Source: Diplodia intermedia
Lineage: Eukaryota; Ascomycota; Dothideomycetes; Botryosphaeriales; Botryosphaeriaceae
DNA length: 64,000 nucleotides
NCBI GenBank assembly: GCA_021495925.1
Contig: JAKEKT010000001.1
Coordinates: 124,001-188,000 of the forward strand
Direction: 5' to 3'
This document shows positions 43,177-53,937 of this stretch, in pieces. The notes under the pieces were generated by a model. It was not told the origin of the DNA and made no database searches. It worked only from the letters and a program-made list of their open reading frames with translations. Within the stretch, counting starts at the first letter, position 1. Each line of letters opens with the position of its first letter. Position numbers and translations under genes: made by a program.

Positions 43177-44598
43177 ATGAGCCAGCACGTCCCCCCCGCA
43201 AGCCCTTTCGACGCGGATGACATCCTCACTTCTCGGTGTATACCGTGGGACCGGTTTCCAGATCTATCACGTCTACGACCTCCCCCTAGGAGACCTAGAG
43301 ACCGGAGCGATGGGGAGCTTTTTTCGCCAGGTGAACTAGAGCGCGTCAACACCCTACTTTGCTCAGCTCAGGCGCACCTCGAGAATACCTACTGGCTTAC
43401 GAGCTCTCAACTACAGCAACTTGACCAGCTCCCAAATACGAAATGTATATGCCTCATTCTAGATCTCATCAAGCAGAGAGATTCCCTACGCGAATTCTTC
43501 AGGTGGGGTGTCACCGACAGCGCAATGCCTCTCTCCATGAACATACTCCAGGACATGTTCAAGGACCATCGCGATCCGGGACGTACAGCAGAGCAGTTCT
43601 ATGCAGAACAGTTCCGAGTGCTTCAGAGAGACTGGGTCAGCGGAATACACCACAACATACACCGACTCGAAGCCCTCCCATTGCGTCACATCCATCCCCT
43701 TGGATCCGGCTCCCAGGGCTCGATTGATGAAGTTGAGCTATCACCCACCAAGGAAAGGTACGCGAGGAAGAAGTGGTTCGCTGGCGCAAATTTGGAGAAG
43801 ATGAAGAAGCGATTCTTCGAGGAGGTTGAGATCATAAAGAAGCTTGCCGGACATCCGCACGTGTTGGGGCTCCTGGCAAGCTACACTCGGGACCGTGAAT
43901 TCGGTCTTCTGTTGCCCTTGGCCGATTGCGACTTGTGGCAAATCCTCACGATGGACCCACCGGACAGAAAGGAACTCATCTCTGATCAAGATCTCTTGAG
44001 ATCACGGAGTTGCCTGATCTCAGGCCTTTGGTTCATGCACAAACATGGCATCAAACACAAGGACATAAAGCCCCAGAACATCCTATTGCGGCAAGGATTC
44101 TTGAAATTCACGGATTTCGGGCTGTCCAGGGACATCTCGGAGCTCTCGCGGTCTGCTACCGACAACGCGGACCGGGGAACCTTTAGATACATGGCCCCAG
44201 AGGTCACTGATTACCAGGAGCGAGGACGGGCAGCTGATGTCTTTTCCCTTGCCTGCGTCCTGCTTGAAATCCAGAGTATCCTGTTCGGCTTCAGTGTCGA
44301 CGATACCCACAGCTTCTCGGCGCTTGGGCCGTTCCATCAGAATCTACCACGTATCTGCTCTTGGATCGACTACACATCGCACCTGCCGTTTCCCAACCTC
44401 ATTGTCCTTGATTCAGACTTCAAGGACGCCTTGTATGCTATGTTGAGTCAGAATCCGAATGATCGACCCTCCCTGGAATCTGTGTTGGTCAACATTACCG
44501 CCCGGGGACTAAACCTGTTCTGTATCGAATGCATTAGTCGGATATACAGTGAAGGCGGGTTAGTGGAATCACCCGGTAGAAGGATTTTCTGGTTGTAA
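43177..44598 (+). CDS. Fungal serine/threonine protein kinase, lineage-specific type
   Basis: Intronless, 473 residues from ATG 43177 (MSQHVPPASPFD); an in-frame ATG at 43132 would add 15 residues. The first ~185 residues form a helical region found with this kind of fungal kinase (FFRWGVTDSAMPLSMNILQDMF, FYAEQFRVLQRDW), function unknown. Kinase domain about 195-450: glycine loop LGSGSQGS, Lys in YARKKWF, alpha-C Glu in FFEEVEII, catalytic loop HKDIKPQN with Asp296, Mg-binding DFG with Asp313, MAPE, and ADVFSLACVLLEI. All catalytic residues are there, so it should be active; HKD replaces HRD, which is tolerated. The C-terminus is short after the domain. Such kinases are expanded in some filamentous ascomycetes and often sit in accessory regions; the neighbouring GNAT relic and palindromic repeats fit that. 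Substrate unknown. Confidence 0.85.
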   Translation: MSQHVPPASPFDADDILTSRCIPWDRFPDLSRLRPPPRRPRDRSDGELFSPGELERVNTLLCSAQAHLENTYWLTSSQLQQLDQLPNTKCICLILDLIKQRDSLREFFRWGVTDSAMPLSMNILQDMFKDHRDPGRTAEQFYAEQFRVLQRDWVSGIHHNIHRLEALPLRHIHPLGSGSQGSIDEVELSPTKERYARKKWFAGANLEKMKKRFFEEVEIIKKLAGHPHVLGLLASYTRDREFGLLLPLADCDLWQILTMDPPDRKELISDQDLLRSRSCLISGLWFMHKHGIKHKDIKPQNILLRQGFLKFTDFGLSRDISELSRSATDNADRGTFRYMAPEVTDYQERGRAADVFSLACVLLEIQSILFGFSVDDTHSFSALGPFHQNLPRICSWIDYTSHLPFPNLIVLDSDFKDALYAMLSQNPNDRPSLESVLVNITARGLNLFCIECISRIYSEGGLVESPGRRIFWL

Positions 44599-44739
44599 CG
44601 ATCGAAACCCCCGTCCCGCCGGTTTTTCTTAGGGAGATAACGATAATCTCGCTATACCGTGATCGTTACGGTCACGCCCGCCAAATCGCTATACCCAGAG
44701 CGGATTTTCGGCTGAGTCACGGGATTGAGTATAGCGATT
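44595..44739. repeat. Cluster of short inverted and direct repeats after the kinase stop codon
   Basis: GTAACGATC (44595-44603) is repeated inverted as GATCGTTAC (44661-44669). AATCGCTATAC (44684-44694) is repeated inverted as GTATAGCGATT (44729-44739). TCGCTATAC occurs directly at 44648-44656 and 44686-44694. The first copy overlaps the kinase TAA. Could be a small fold-back remnant or a 3'-end structure. Confidence 0.6.
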
Positions 44740-46278
44740 ATTTGGTTAATACGATCAGGAGGTGCTGACGCCGCTGATCGCACTAACCAGGTTCCATTGT
44801 ATCAAACATTGGTGTTGGAAGGCAAGGAGCACCTCGCCCGTTGTGCCAATCTACCGCACACTCTGCGCCACAGCACACGGATAGAAGCACCTAACATCGA
44901 CTAGCCAGACAGGCCAAGGAACAAATAACACATGGCAGGTGGTGACGAACTTCGCAAGGTTCAACGGGGATGGCATGCATTGAGCCCGAGAAGCTGGGCA
45001 GCTCTTTTCTAGGTTAACGGCCGTTATTCCTTTCTGATCGGCAGGCCTCCTTTCATGAGGCTACAGCGGATTGTTTGCTTCATGTATATCGATTAGGTTT
45101 AGCGTAGTTTGCTACCAGGTGGTGGTATATAGGACCACCAGTAGCCTTCACTAATTGATCATCCTGCTTCACCATCACTTTCATAGCATTCAAATCGCAT
45201 CCACCACATCACTGCATCCAAAACACACAAGAAATTGTCAAAATAGTTCATCTATTCATAAACCACGCCCATCCGTAACGCATCTGCCCTCGAGTAGTAG
45301 ACCCTGCTAAAAGATAGAGGTAAAAAAGTTGGGGAGGGAAAAAAAAGCCCATCCAGAAAAGGAAAGGAAAAAAGGAGAAAGCAAAGCTATCCCTCCCTAT
45401 CCTACTCTCAGCCGGAGCCCTATCGAAACACACACATCCTTCATACCAAACTTTTGTTTTCCCTGTCCCGTCTCTCCACTTGTGGACCGACCCCCCGCCG
45501 TCATCGTCATCGTAATCGATCGTTCCCGGGGTGAACCTTCTTTCCTCTCATGTGCAGACCGACGAGAGAAGAAGAAAACGGAGCAGCTTGATCCAGCTGA
45601 TTCACCCGTCCAGGGAGATCCCGTCCCCCAATTAAACCCAGAACCCATCATCCGCATTCCGTCGTCATGAAACACAAAGAGCCCCCAGGAAAGAAGAAAA
45701 AGAAGCACATCTACTGCCATCCGTGAGAAGCAGGTCAGCTGTACGGCTGCTCCGCTGCAGGGCTCGGTAAGAAGTTGCCCTTTCCACCATGCCTGGCCAG
45801 TGTCCTTTTGCTAGAAGAGGAGAAAGGATTGTGTCTCCTCACCGTTGAAAATAAGGAGCATTTGAGCAGCAAGCAAGCGAAAAGGGCAGCAACCACCTAA
45901 CCGTCTCATAATACATGTTCGTAAACGTGTGGAAACTGGTGGCGCAAAGAAGAAAACGGGGAATCAACGGGGCTGAGAATGGCTCCTATCGATGTTCGGA
46001 AGAAACCATAAAGGGGGTATTCGGAGGCGTCCGGAATAGAAAAGAAAAAGCGAAAGTAGACTCAATTGCCGGCGAAGCCGTTCCGCTGGACCTCCATATG
46101 AACCATGGCCTCGGAGTCGCTCGACCGGTGAGCCACAAAGAAAACAGACCCTAACTTTTGAGCACCACCAAGCGCGAACCCTGGAGCAGCGACAACGCCT
46201 GATACGCCATTCGAGGACCTAAGAATCGAGAAGTTGGAAGGCTAGAGGTAGCGCCGAGGATATCCGCGGAAACGACGC
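44740..46278. other. Intergenic, kinase to PAB1 3' end, with an orphan promoter-like segment
   Basis: 1539 bp. TATATAGG at 45126-45133 is followed by a C/A-rich, ATG-free leader-like stretch (45160-45240), as seen before fungal genes, but no coding sequence follows; the next ATG is about 430 bp on and leads nowhere. The PAB1 3' UTR lies at the right end. Confidence 0.5.
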
Positions 46279-48614
46279 TTAAGCCTTGTTCTCAGACGCC
46301 TCGCCTTCCTTGGCGGCGTCCTTGGGCGCCGCGTTCTCGTCCTGACCATCGCCCTTGCTCTGGATGTACTCCTGGTAGACACCCATAGCCTCGTCAACCT
46401 TGAGACGGAGAGCGTTCTCGTCCGAAGTCCTGTAGTAGCTGATTAGTCATCTGGCGGTTTTTCCAGATTGTGGACGTATTGCGCAAGAACTTACAAGTTG
46501 ATGAGCTCAGGGTTCTCCATCTCCAAGAGCATACCGGTAATCTTGCCAGCAAGCTCGGGCTGCATGGCGTGGATCTTGGGGTAGAGGGCCTCGCCGAGCA
46601 TCTGCTTCTGCTGAGGCGGGGGAGCGGACTGGAGAGCACTCATGTCGACACCCTCACCAGGAGTGGGAGTCTGGCCGGGGGCAGGGCGACCACCAGGGAA
46701 GCCGGGCTGGCTGCGGTTGCCACCACGGTTGTTAGGGCCACCGCGGTTGTTGCCGGGGATCTGACCGCCCATCTGGGGCATGTTGGGCAGGGGCACGCCA
46801 GGCATAGGGCCACGGCCAGCACCGCGACCGCCCATAGCAGCCTGCTGAGCAGCGATCATCTGAGCGTAAGCGGGGTTGAACTGGGGCGGCATGCCACCGG
46901 GGGGAATGGCGCCAGGGTAGGGCATGCCCATGGGGGGCATCTGCTGGGCGTTGGGGCCACCGCGGCCACCCTGCATGGGCAGGCCCTGAGGGAAACCGGC
47001 GCCACGGCCACCGGGCTGCATGCCCTGGGGGAAGGGCATCTGGCCACGACCGCCCATGAAGGGCTGCTGGCCAGGACCAAAGAACATCTGGGGCTGGACA
47101 AACTGCTGGGCGGGCATGCCGGCGGCAGCAGCGGCCTGCTGCATGCGGATCTGGTTGCGAGCCTGGATCGTCGCCTCGAGCTGGCTCTTGCGGACATCCT
47201 TGCGCTGGGCCAGGGCAACGTAGAGCGGCTTGCCGCCCATCATCTTCTGGTTCATGTCCGTGACGGCCTTGGTGGCCTCTTCAGGGTTGCTGAAGCAAAC
47301 GAAACCGAAGCCCTTGCTCTTGCCCAGAATCTTCTGCTCACCCTTGATGGTAACCTTGTCCATCTCCTTGGTGAGCTTGTCAACGCCATCCTTCTCGTCA
47401 TCGCCGGAGCCAGACTTCTCCTCAGGCTTCTCCTCCTCGACCTTCTCCTCCTCTTCCTCCTTCTTAGGAGACTCGCTGCCGGAGCGACCGACGGGCTGGG
47501 TATCGCGCATAACCTTGGCGGAGGTAATGGTGCCGTAAGGAGCGAACATGTCGCGGAGCTTCTCGTCATCAATGTCGTCTTGCAGGTTCTTGACGTAGAG
47601 GTTGACGCCCTGGTACTTGGACTGCTTCTCAGCGCGAGCAGCCTCGTACTGTTTGCGCAGCTCCTCCTCACGCTCGTGCTTCTTCTGCGCACGGCCGACA
47701 TACAGCTTCTGGCCCTTCCAGTCATTGTCGTGGAGCTCGTCCACAGCCTTGGAGGCGCTCTCGTGCTTGACGTAGTTGACGAACCCGAAGCCGCGGCTCT
47801 TGCCGGTCTCGTTGTCGTGAGCAAGCGAAGCAGAAGTGATCTGACCGTACTTCTCGAAGAGTTCGCGGAACTCCTCGTCGGTGACGTCCAGGTCGATGTT
47901 CTTAACGTAGACGTTGGTGAAGTTGGCCTTCATCTCCTCGAACTTGCTCATGCGGTCCTTCTTGGGAATGTGGTGGCCAACGAAAACCTTCTTCTCGTTC
48001 AGCAGCATGCCGTTGACGGCCTTGATGGCGTTGTTCGCAGCCTCAGCGGTCTCGTAGTGAACGAAGCCGTAGCCCTTGGAGTTTCCGTGCTCGTCCTGAG
48101 CGACCTTGCAGCTGAGAATGTTGCCGAAGGCAGCAAACGTGTCGTGAAGGGCCTTGTTGTCAATCGCAGAGTCCAGGTTCTTGATGAAGACGTTGCCCTG
48201 GCCAGTCTTACGGAGGGCGGGGTCACGCTGAGACCACATGATACGGCAGGGCTTGCCCTTGATCAAGGTGTAGTTCAGCTCCTCCAGAGCCTTCTCACCG
48301 TCCTCGGAGCTGTTGTAGTTGACGTAGGCGTACCCAAGCGAGCGACGGGTGACAGCGTCGCGGCAGACACGGATGGAGGCGACCTGGCCGATCGACGAGA
48401 AGAGCTCGAACAGCATGGCCTCGGTGACGGAGGGGTCGAGCTCGCCGACATAGAGCGAAGCGGAGTTCTGGTGCGCGGAAGGAGCGGCGGAGGTAGGCGT
48501 AGGGGCCTCGGTGGCACCTGCAGCGTTGGCGGTACCGTTCGCATCGCCGGCGATGGGCGAGGTCGGGTTGGCATCAGCGCCAGGAGCAGTGGAGTTGGCA
48601 ACCTCGGCGGACAT
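46279..48614 (-). CDS. PAB1: Polyadenylate-binding protein Pab1
   Basis: Binds mRNA poly(A) tails in nucleus and cytoplasm; supports translation initiation and controls deadenylation. 756 residues from exons 48614-46495 and 46429-46279; intron 65 bp (GTAAGT..CTACAG) splits the C-terminal MLLE domain after PELINL. Start MSAEVANST chosen because the frame upstream lies in a probable 5' UTR intron. Four RRMs: about 53-131 (SLYVGELD..LGYAYVNY), 141-219 (NVFIKNLD..KGYGFVHY), 234-312 (NVYVKNID..RGFGFVNY) and 337-455 (NLYVKNLQ..KGFGFVCF). RRM4 carries an acidic/charged insertion of about 45 residues (KKEEEEEKVEEEKPEEKS) between RNP2 and RNP1, typical of filamentous fungal Pab1. Then a Pro/Gly/Met/Gln-rich linker with RGG-like repeats and the MLLE/PABC domain (LGEALYPKIHAMQPELAGKITGML in part). 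C-terminal acidic tail. Confidence 0.97.
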
Positions 48615-48626
48615 GATGATGGTGTT

Positions 48627-48725
48627 CTGCGCGCGGGTCAGCAGGCTGGCACGGGTTGGACGCGGCGCACGCGGATTTTCGTGGGCGGCACGCGAAGAGG
48701 TGGCTCGTGGGCCGTGGAGGCTCAC
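48627..48725 (-). other. Probable 5' UTR intron of PAB1
   Basis: Minus strand, 99 bp: GTGAGC donor at 48725, CTGAC branch-like site, GCGCAG acceptor ending at 48627, 12 bases before the ATG. Explains the continuation of an open frame upstream of the true start. Confidence 0.6.
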
Positions 48726-49601
48726 CAACTAAGAGGCGGGGAATGGGTATTGAGGATCTGCGGGTGTCGCGGGTCGGCTGGCACAGCGAGTCGCTCGGAA
48801 AGCAGGGAGATGCTCCGGGCGATGAGATTTGGCGGGGAGGGGCTTTGCGGTGAAGAGCGGGCTGGGCGACTGTGCGGTTGAGGTCGACAGGTCGCGTCAG
48901 GAAGAGGTGGCTTCGCCGCGGGTTTTTGTGGGTTTTTAACTTTTTTTTCTGTGAGGAGAATTTTTTCTGAAGGGAAGTGGGCAGAAGGGAGACAGAGACT
49001 CAAAGAGAGGCTCGCTCGGGCTGTTGCGTGGGCGTGTGTGGGTTTTATGAGCGAGAGCTTTGTCGCGGACAAAAGCCAAAAGGCTATGAAATAATTTTGT
49101 GCCAAGCCGCCTCACCCAATTCGGAAGGGACGCACCTTGGCGCTCAACGGCCGCCGGTGCCTCAGGCAGCCTGCACCGCCCACGCCGCCGTCGCAGCACG
49201 CCCGCCGTCATTATTAATGCGCCCGCTGCCTGGGGCTCTGTGTGCGCGCGCTCGCTCTGGCTGCCGCCGACTGCCGCGGCGCGGTCGCGAGCTTCGATGG
49301 CCTTCCAGAAACCAGAGCCAGCGCACGCGAGCACGCACAAAGAGCGGCAGCCAGCGCACGAGCACGCGCACAGCAGAACAACCGCCTTTCACACGGCTCG
49401 ACCAGCGCCTCTCCACCACCGTGGCCCCAGGCGGTACGCCCAAGCGTGGCTGCAGGGCTGCCGTGGCGCGACGGCTGGGGCGTCCGGCGCTGCACGCTCA
49501 TCAGTGAGTGACACACGAGCCTGCGGTCCCATGGAAATTCCCTAGACTACCTGCAAATAGAAAGAACATATTACACAAAGGGGTATTTCATCGCGGTCGT
49601 G
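48726..49601. promoter_or_regulatory. PAB1 promoter and leader; 3' region of the next gene
   Basis: 876 bp. An A-rich tract in the PAB1 sense (48920-48966, with runs of 8, 5, 5 and 6 A) is a candidate self-binding site for Pab1 in its own leader. The part from 49100 on is GC-rich with many open frames, none convincing. Confidence 0.5.
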
Positions 49602-52600
49602 CTAGTCTTGCAAACTCTCGTCCCAGCCGCCCCTCTCCAGCAGGAACACCTGCACTCTGTCCATGCAGTCTTCTATGCCCTTGCCCAGAGCCTCTCTCCA
49701 CTGCTCCTCCACCAGGTTGACTTTCTCCTTGAGGTCCTCCGTCAGCCGCTGCTCCTCGTCGCGGCTGATCATGCTCATCTCCTCGTCTACAGCCTGCCTG
49801 TCCTCGCCCTCGAGAACCCGCTGCGTACCCAGGAGCTTCGTGTTCGCCGACATGACGCCCGTCTTGACCTCGTGAAGTAGACACAGCAGGTTTGTCTGGC
49901 TCTCGATGAACTGGTATGCTGACTTTTGTGCATGGGACAGCAGTGTGAAGAGGTATTGCAACGGGTGCTCGTTGTAGCTTGGGTTCTCCTCATACTCCAT
50001 CGGCGGAATCAAGATCTGGAACCTGTCGGTCAGCGTCTCGGGGACCTTCTGGACGATGTCCCAGAGACCCGGTCCAATGTCCCAGAACGCTGAGAGCTGG
50101 TCTTCAACCCCGCGTGTGACATTGTCTTCGACAGTTGCGTGAAAGTCCTCAAAGCGCTTCAACGCTTGCTTCTCATGCGCAACTTTACGCTCATGAGCGT
50201 CCTTGGCAAAGAAGTCTTCCGCCTCACGGACCTTGTCTTTGTTCCTCGCGGCAGCGTACGGTGTGACGACGAGCATCTTGTAGAGATTGTTCCGCTGAGC
50301 CTCAAGCTCGAAGAGCTCCTTGTACAGCTGTTCACGTGCCTCGAATAGCCATTTGAAGAGGGTGAGTTTCTCGAGAAGCTCAGGCTGCTCGTCACCTTCT
50401 TCCTGCGTCTGGTTCGGACTCGTCGCCTGGGCCTCGTGTAGCAAACCAGTCTTCAATTGCTCAATTGAGGCCGTAGCTTTTCGAATGCGGTCCGAGAGGA
50501 GGGCGTGCAAAGGAGTCATGACATCCTTCTGGAACATGTCAAAGTCTTGTTGGATCCGTCTTTGCGTGATTTGTGCCTCGGTTGAATCGAACTCGGCTTC
50601 GGCCTGCGCTGCCTCTCCAAAAGAAATTTCGCCTTTCACAATTTTGTCCTGTATTTCAGCCCTGAGCTCAGCGCGACGACTCCTCTCGCCCTTCTGACCC
50701 TTATCCCTCAGCGCATCGCTTCGAGCTTGGTAGTTATCTCTGATAGCGTTCGCGTCTTCGGGATCTAGTAGCACCCGCAGATTTGCCCTAATGGATCCAA
50801 GATCCGGATGGCTATTGTTCACTGCTGGATGATGTCGCGGGTAGGGCGGGGGCAAAGTTACCAATCTCGAAACATCCAACTTGAACGGATCCGGTGTTGC
50901 GGGAGCAGAATGAGTCCAGTACCCAAGCGGGGGTGGTGGAGGTATTTGCGCCCCCATTTCCTGTTCGTGCCAGCCCACTTTCTCGGGCGGATAGTCATTT
51001 GGTCCATAGATGCCCACGGGTGTCGTTTCGCTGGGTCCGGGCGTACCGCCACCAGAATAGTTGTCACTTTCCCATTGCATGTATTCTTGCGCCTCGGTAA
51101 GTTGCACGCCCATATACTTGGACTCCCGCTTTGACCGTTCGAGTTTCTTGCCGCGGCCTTGGGAACCATTCGCGCTTCCCTCCCACCAGCGGCTAGCTGA
51201 CCGACCGCGCGAGTCCTCTTCGTCTGGGACAGTGCTTACGGCCATGCTGGGGATCGGTGAGAGGCAAGGCTGCCATGAAGTACTGTCTCCGCGAGATCGT
51301 CCGGGCGCGCCATGGCTCGATGCACTGCTAAGGGGCGACTCAGAAGCCACCCTGGGACTGAAGGTAGCTGAGGAAACAGCAGGGCTAGCGTTGGCAAAGC
51401 TCTCTACAGATGATGTGGAATTCTGCCGCTCGTGCTGAGACGTCGGAGTAGAGTCCATCTTGTTGGGTGTCCCCGATCGCCTGCCGGTCGAAGTGCTTGT
51501 ATAGCTCCGCCACATGTCCCGTGTTAAGTCCAGGATATCGCTAGCCATGGCCTCAAAGGCCGAAGGATAGCGATCCCGACGCAGGCGGGACTCGTGAACC
51601 ATGAAGTCAGCGAAGAGCTCAAGACGCTCTTGGTCCGTCACGGCGGCACATTCGCGCTGGACAAATTCACGATGCCGGTCAATCGAAGCTTGTGCAAAAA
51701 GTTCCTGGTCCGTTGGCAGTCTTGCTTTACCAGCGGCTGCGCTTGACGAAGACGAAGGACGGGAGGGGTGAAGTGGTTGCACCATTGGAACGTTATCGAG
51801 AGGTGTATGTAAAATATGAGAGAGAGGCCGCTCGCTCCCCGAAGAAGTTGTGGACATGCTGGTTGGCATGCCCGCAGAATGAGGCGGTGGTGTCGGCAGG
51901 GTCTTTGCGTGGGATCCCGGTGACGGTTTGAAGCGCGAGTTCCTCTCACCATAGCCCTCCCCAGCCGGACTGAAAGGTGGAGTGGGCGCGAACGATTCGG
52001 GCGACATCACCATCTGCCGAGGTGTGGAGTGACCGGAGTCCGCTTGCAGATCTCCAAACGACTTGTTGGATCTGGCGCTTGGCTGTCCACTCGAGGGCGA
52101 GGAAAGGCCGCTTCCACTTCGGGGCGTGTTTTTGCGCCTTTGACTGATGGCGCCTGAATCGGCAGTAAGGATAAGGTTTTTAGGCCTCTGAGCGGCCTCC
52201 ATGTCGCGCGCCCATGGATTGTTGCTTGGTTCAATGGCGCTCTGTGTTTCAGCGATCTTCTCTCTGGCAGCACGACTCTCGCTTCGCCTTTCTCGAATGC
52301 CCCTTGCACTGGGATCTCTGCGCGCGGGTGCTCTGGCAAGCCCAGCATTCGAAGCTGATGAGGATGGGTATGCCGTCTGCGGCTCTGATGGTCCGGGAGT
52401 ATCATCAAAGTCCCCTTGGCCATGCGGGTCCTGCGTCGTGAGGCGCAGTGCTCTCCCCCAAGGTGACTTTGATCTGTTCCGTGCGTCTTCTTCACGCCAA
52501 TCGGCAGGAGTTGGAGGAATAGGGCCAAGCGTGCTACCAAATCCTGCTGTCCTGCGAGGTGCAGCCGCAGCTCCTGACCGGGATGAGAGCTCGGACGTTC

Positions 52601-53937
52601 GATTCATGCTCTGCGATCGCGAGCCATTAGGCGGTGGGCCGGGTGGAGGCGGAGGCAGTGGCATGCCGGGCTCCCAAGCCGCGGTTCGCGAAGGAGTGCT
52701 TGAGCCTTCATCGCGAAGCGACATGCCAATACCACCGGTTGAGGCAGCTCTTCTCGATGCCGGGGGGCGCTGAGCAACGTCAGGGGTCCATTGGGCTTGG
52801 CGCTGAGGCGTTGAACTGATTCTCAAGTCAATGTGAGTGCTGACGTGCTGGTAAAATGTTGCTTACGGTGTTTGGCTAGGGCCCGCGATTGGCATTTGAA
52901 AGTGTGTCTGTGTGGGGCCCGGTGTCCTGGCCAGTGCTTCGGTCGTCTGCAGCCTCAAGGAATCAATTGCGCTGCGGGACTGTTCCGCACTGCCCATGCC
53001 CCTACTTCTGCCGGTCAGAGCCGAGAGACCAAAGACGGAGCGTTTATCCCGGTTGCGGGAGCTAGACCGATCACGTGTACTCGTAGGCGGCGGCGGAGGG
53101 AAAGATGGCTGCCCTGAAGGCGATGGTGTATTCGCGGACGGGCTTTGGCTGAGGACGCCGATGCGCGGGGAGCAAGTATTTTGCGGCGTGGCAAACGCAC
53201 CGCTCGAAAGGGACGGCGAGCCTCCCATGGCAGCGGACATGCTTTGTTGCCCAGGATTTGGCGAGTACGGAGGCGGCGGAGAGGGCATGTTCGCTGTCGG
53301 AAAAAGCTTAGTGACTTTCTTGACCACAAAAATCCGACCACTGCAACAACACCTGGGAAACATGTGGAAAACTTGCTCAACTAGGAGTGGAGAGTCTCCC
53401 CCGAACGGACTGAGTGAATAAGAAAATTATACGACAGCTAAGAGACAAGTGAAAGTAATTACCCTCCATGCCTGTTGCGTCTCTGGTGCTCCCTCTCAGC
53501 AGGCCGCCTGGCGAGGAAGTAGAATGCGGCATGAACTGGCCGCTGGCACGGGAGCTCTGCCTGCCCCATTCCTGCGGATTGTACGAGGTCACCACCGCAG
53601 AGGACGGGCCGCGGAACGCCATCGGGCTGGACACTCTGGAGGCACTCGTCGGGGCAGTCGATGGTTGCGAGGAAGGGTTGGAGGAAGCGGCATATGGGGA
53701 AAAAGGCAGAGCGGAGGGCGGCGACACGGCAGAGGCGGGAGTCTGCAGGTAGGGAGTGCCGGCGGTGTTATTGTTATGGTGCAAGGACGTTGATATTGCT
53801 GGAGGCTGTACGACCATGCGCCGGGGAGGGCTCGACACCGGCGGCCGTGCCTGAGGTGTCGCAGAAACTGCGGGCGGGCCAGCTGCCTGCGGTGGCGGGG
53901 GCCCAGGAGGAGGAGGGACCTGAGCGTACGAACTCAT
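49602..53937 (-). CDS. Large fungal protein of unknown function, disordered N-terminus and C-terminal coiled coil
   Basis: 1373 residues from exons 53937-53463, 53293-52867 and 52821-49602. Introns 169 bp (GTAATT..CGACAG) and 45 bp (GTAAGC..TTGAG) keep frame and join GMEG to ANMPSPPPPYS and IAGPSQTP to ISSTPQR. Residues 1 to about 900 are Pro/Ser-rich and disordered: poly-Pro stretches (PPPPGPPPPQ, LPPPPPGPPPN) that could bind SH3, WW or profilin, and many SP/TP sites. One ordered island near residue 690-760 reads RLELFADFMVHESRLRRDRY. About 980-1373 is helical/coiled-coil and ordered (DFDMFQKDVMTPLHALLSD, LFKWLFEAREQLYKELFELE, FWDIGPGLWDIVQKVPETL). No enzyme motif and no membrane segment. 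I do not recognise a named family; a cytoskeletal or polarity role is only a guess from the proline-rich/coiled-coil plan. Confidence 0.85.

Noticed and set aside
46470..48881. 803-codon open frame on the plus strand, antisense to PAB1
   Set aside because: Composition shadow of a highly codon-biased gene; product is Leu/Val/Gly-rich without domains, and PAB1 on the other strand is certain.
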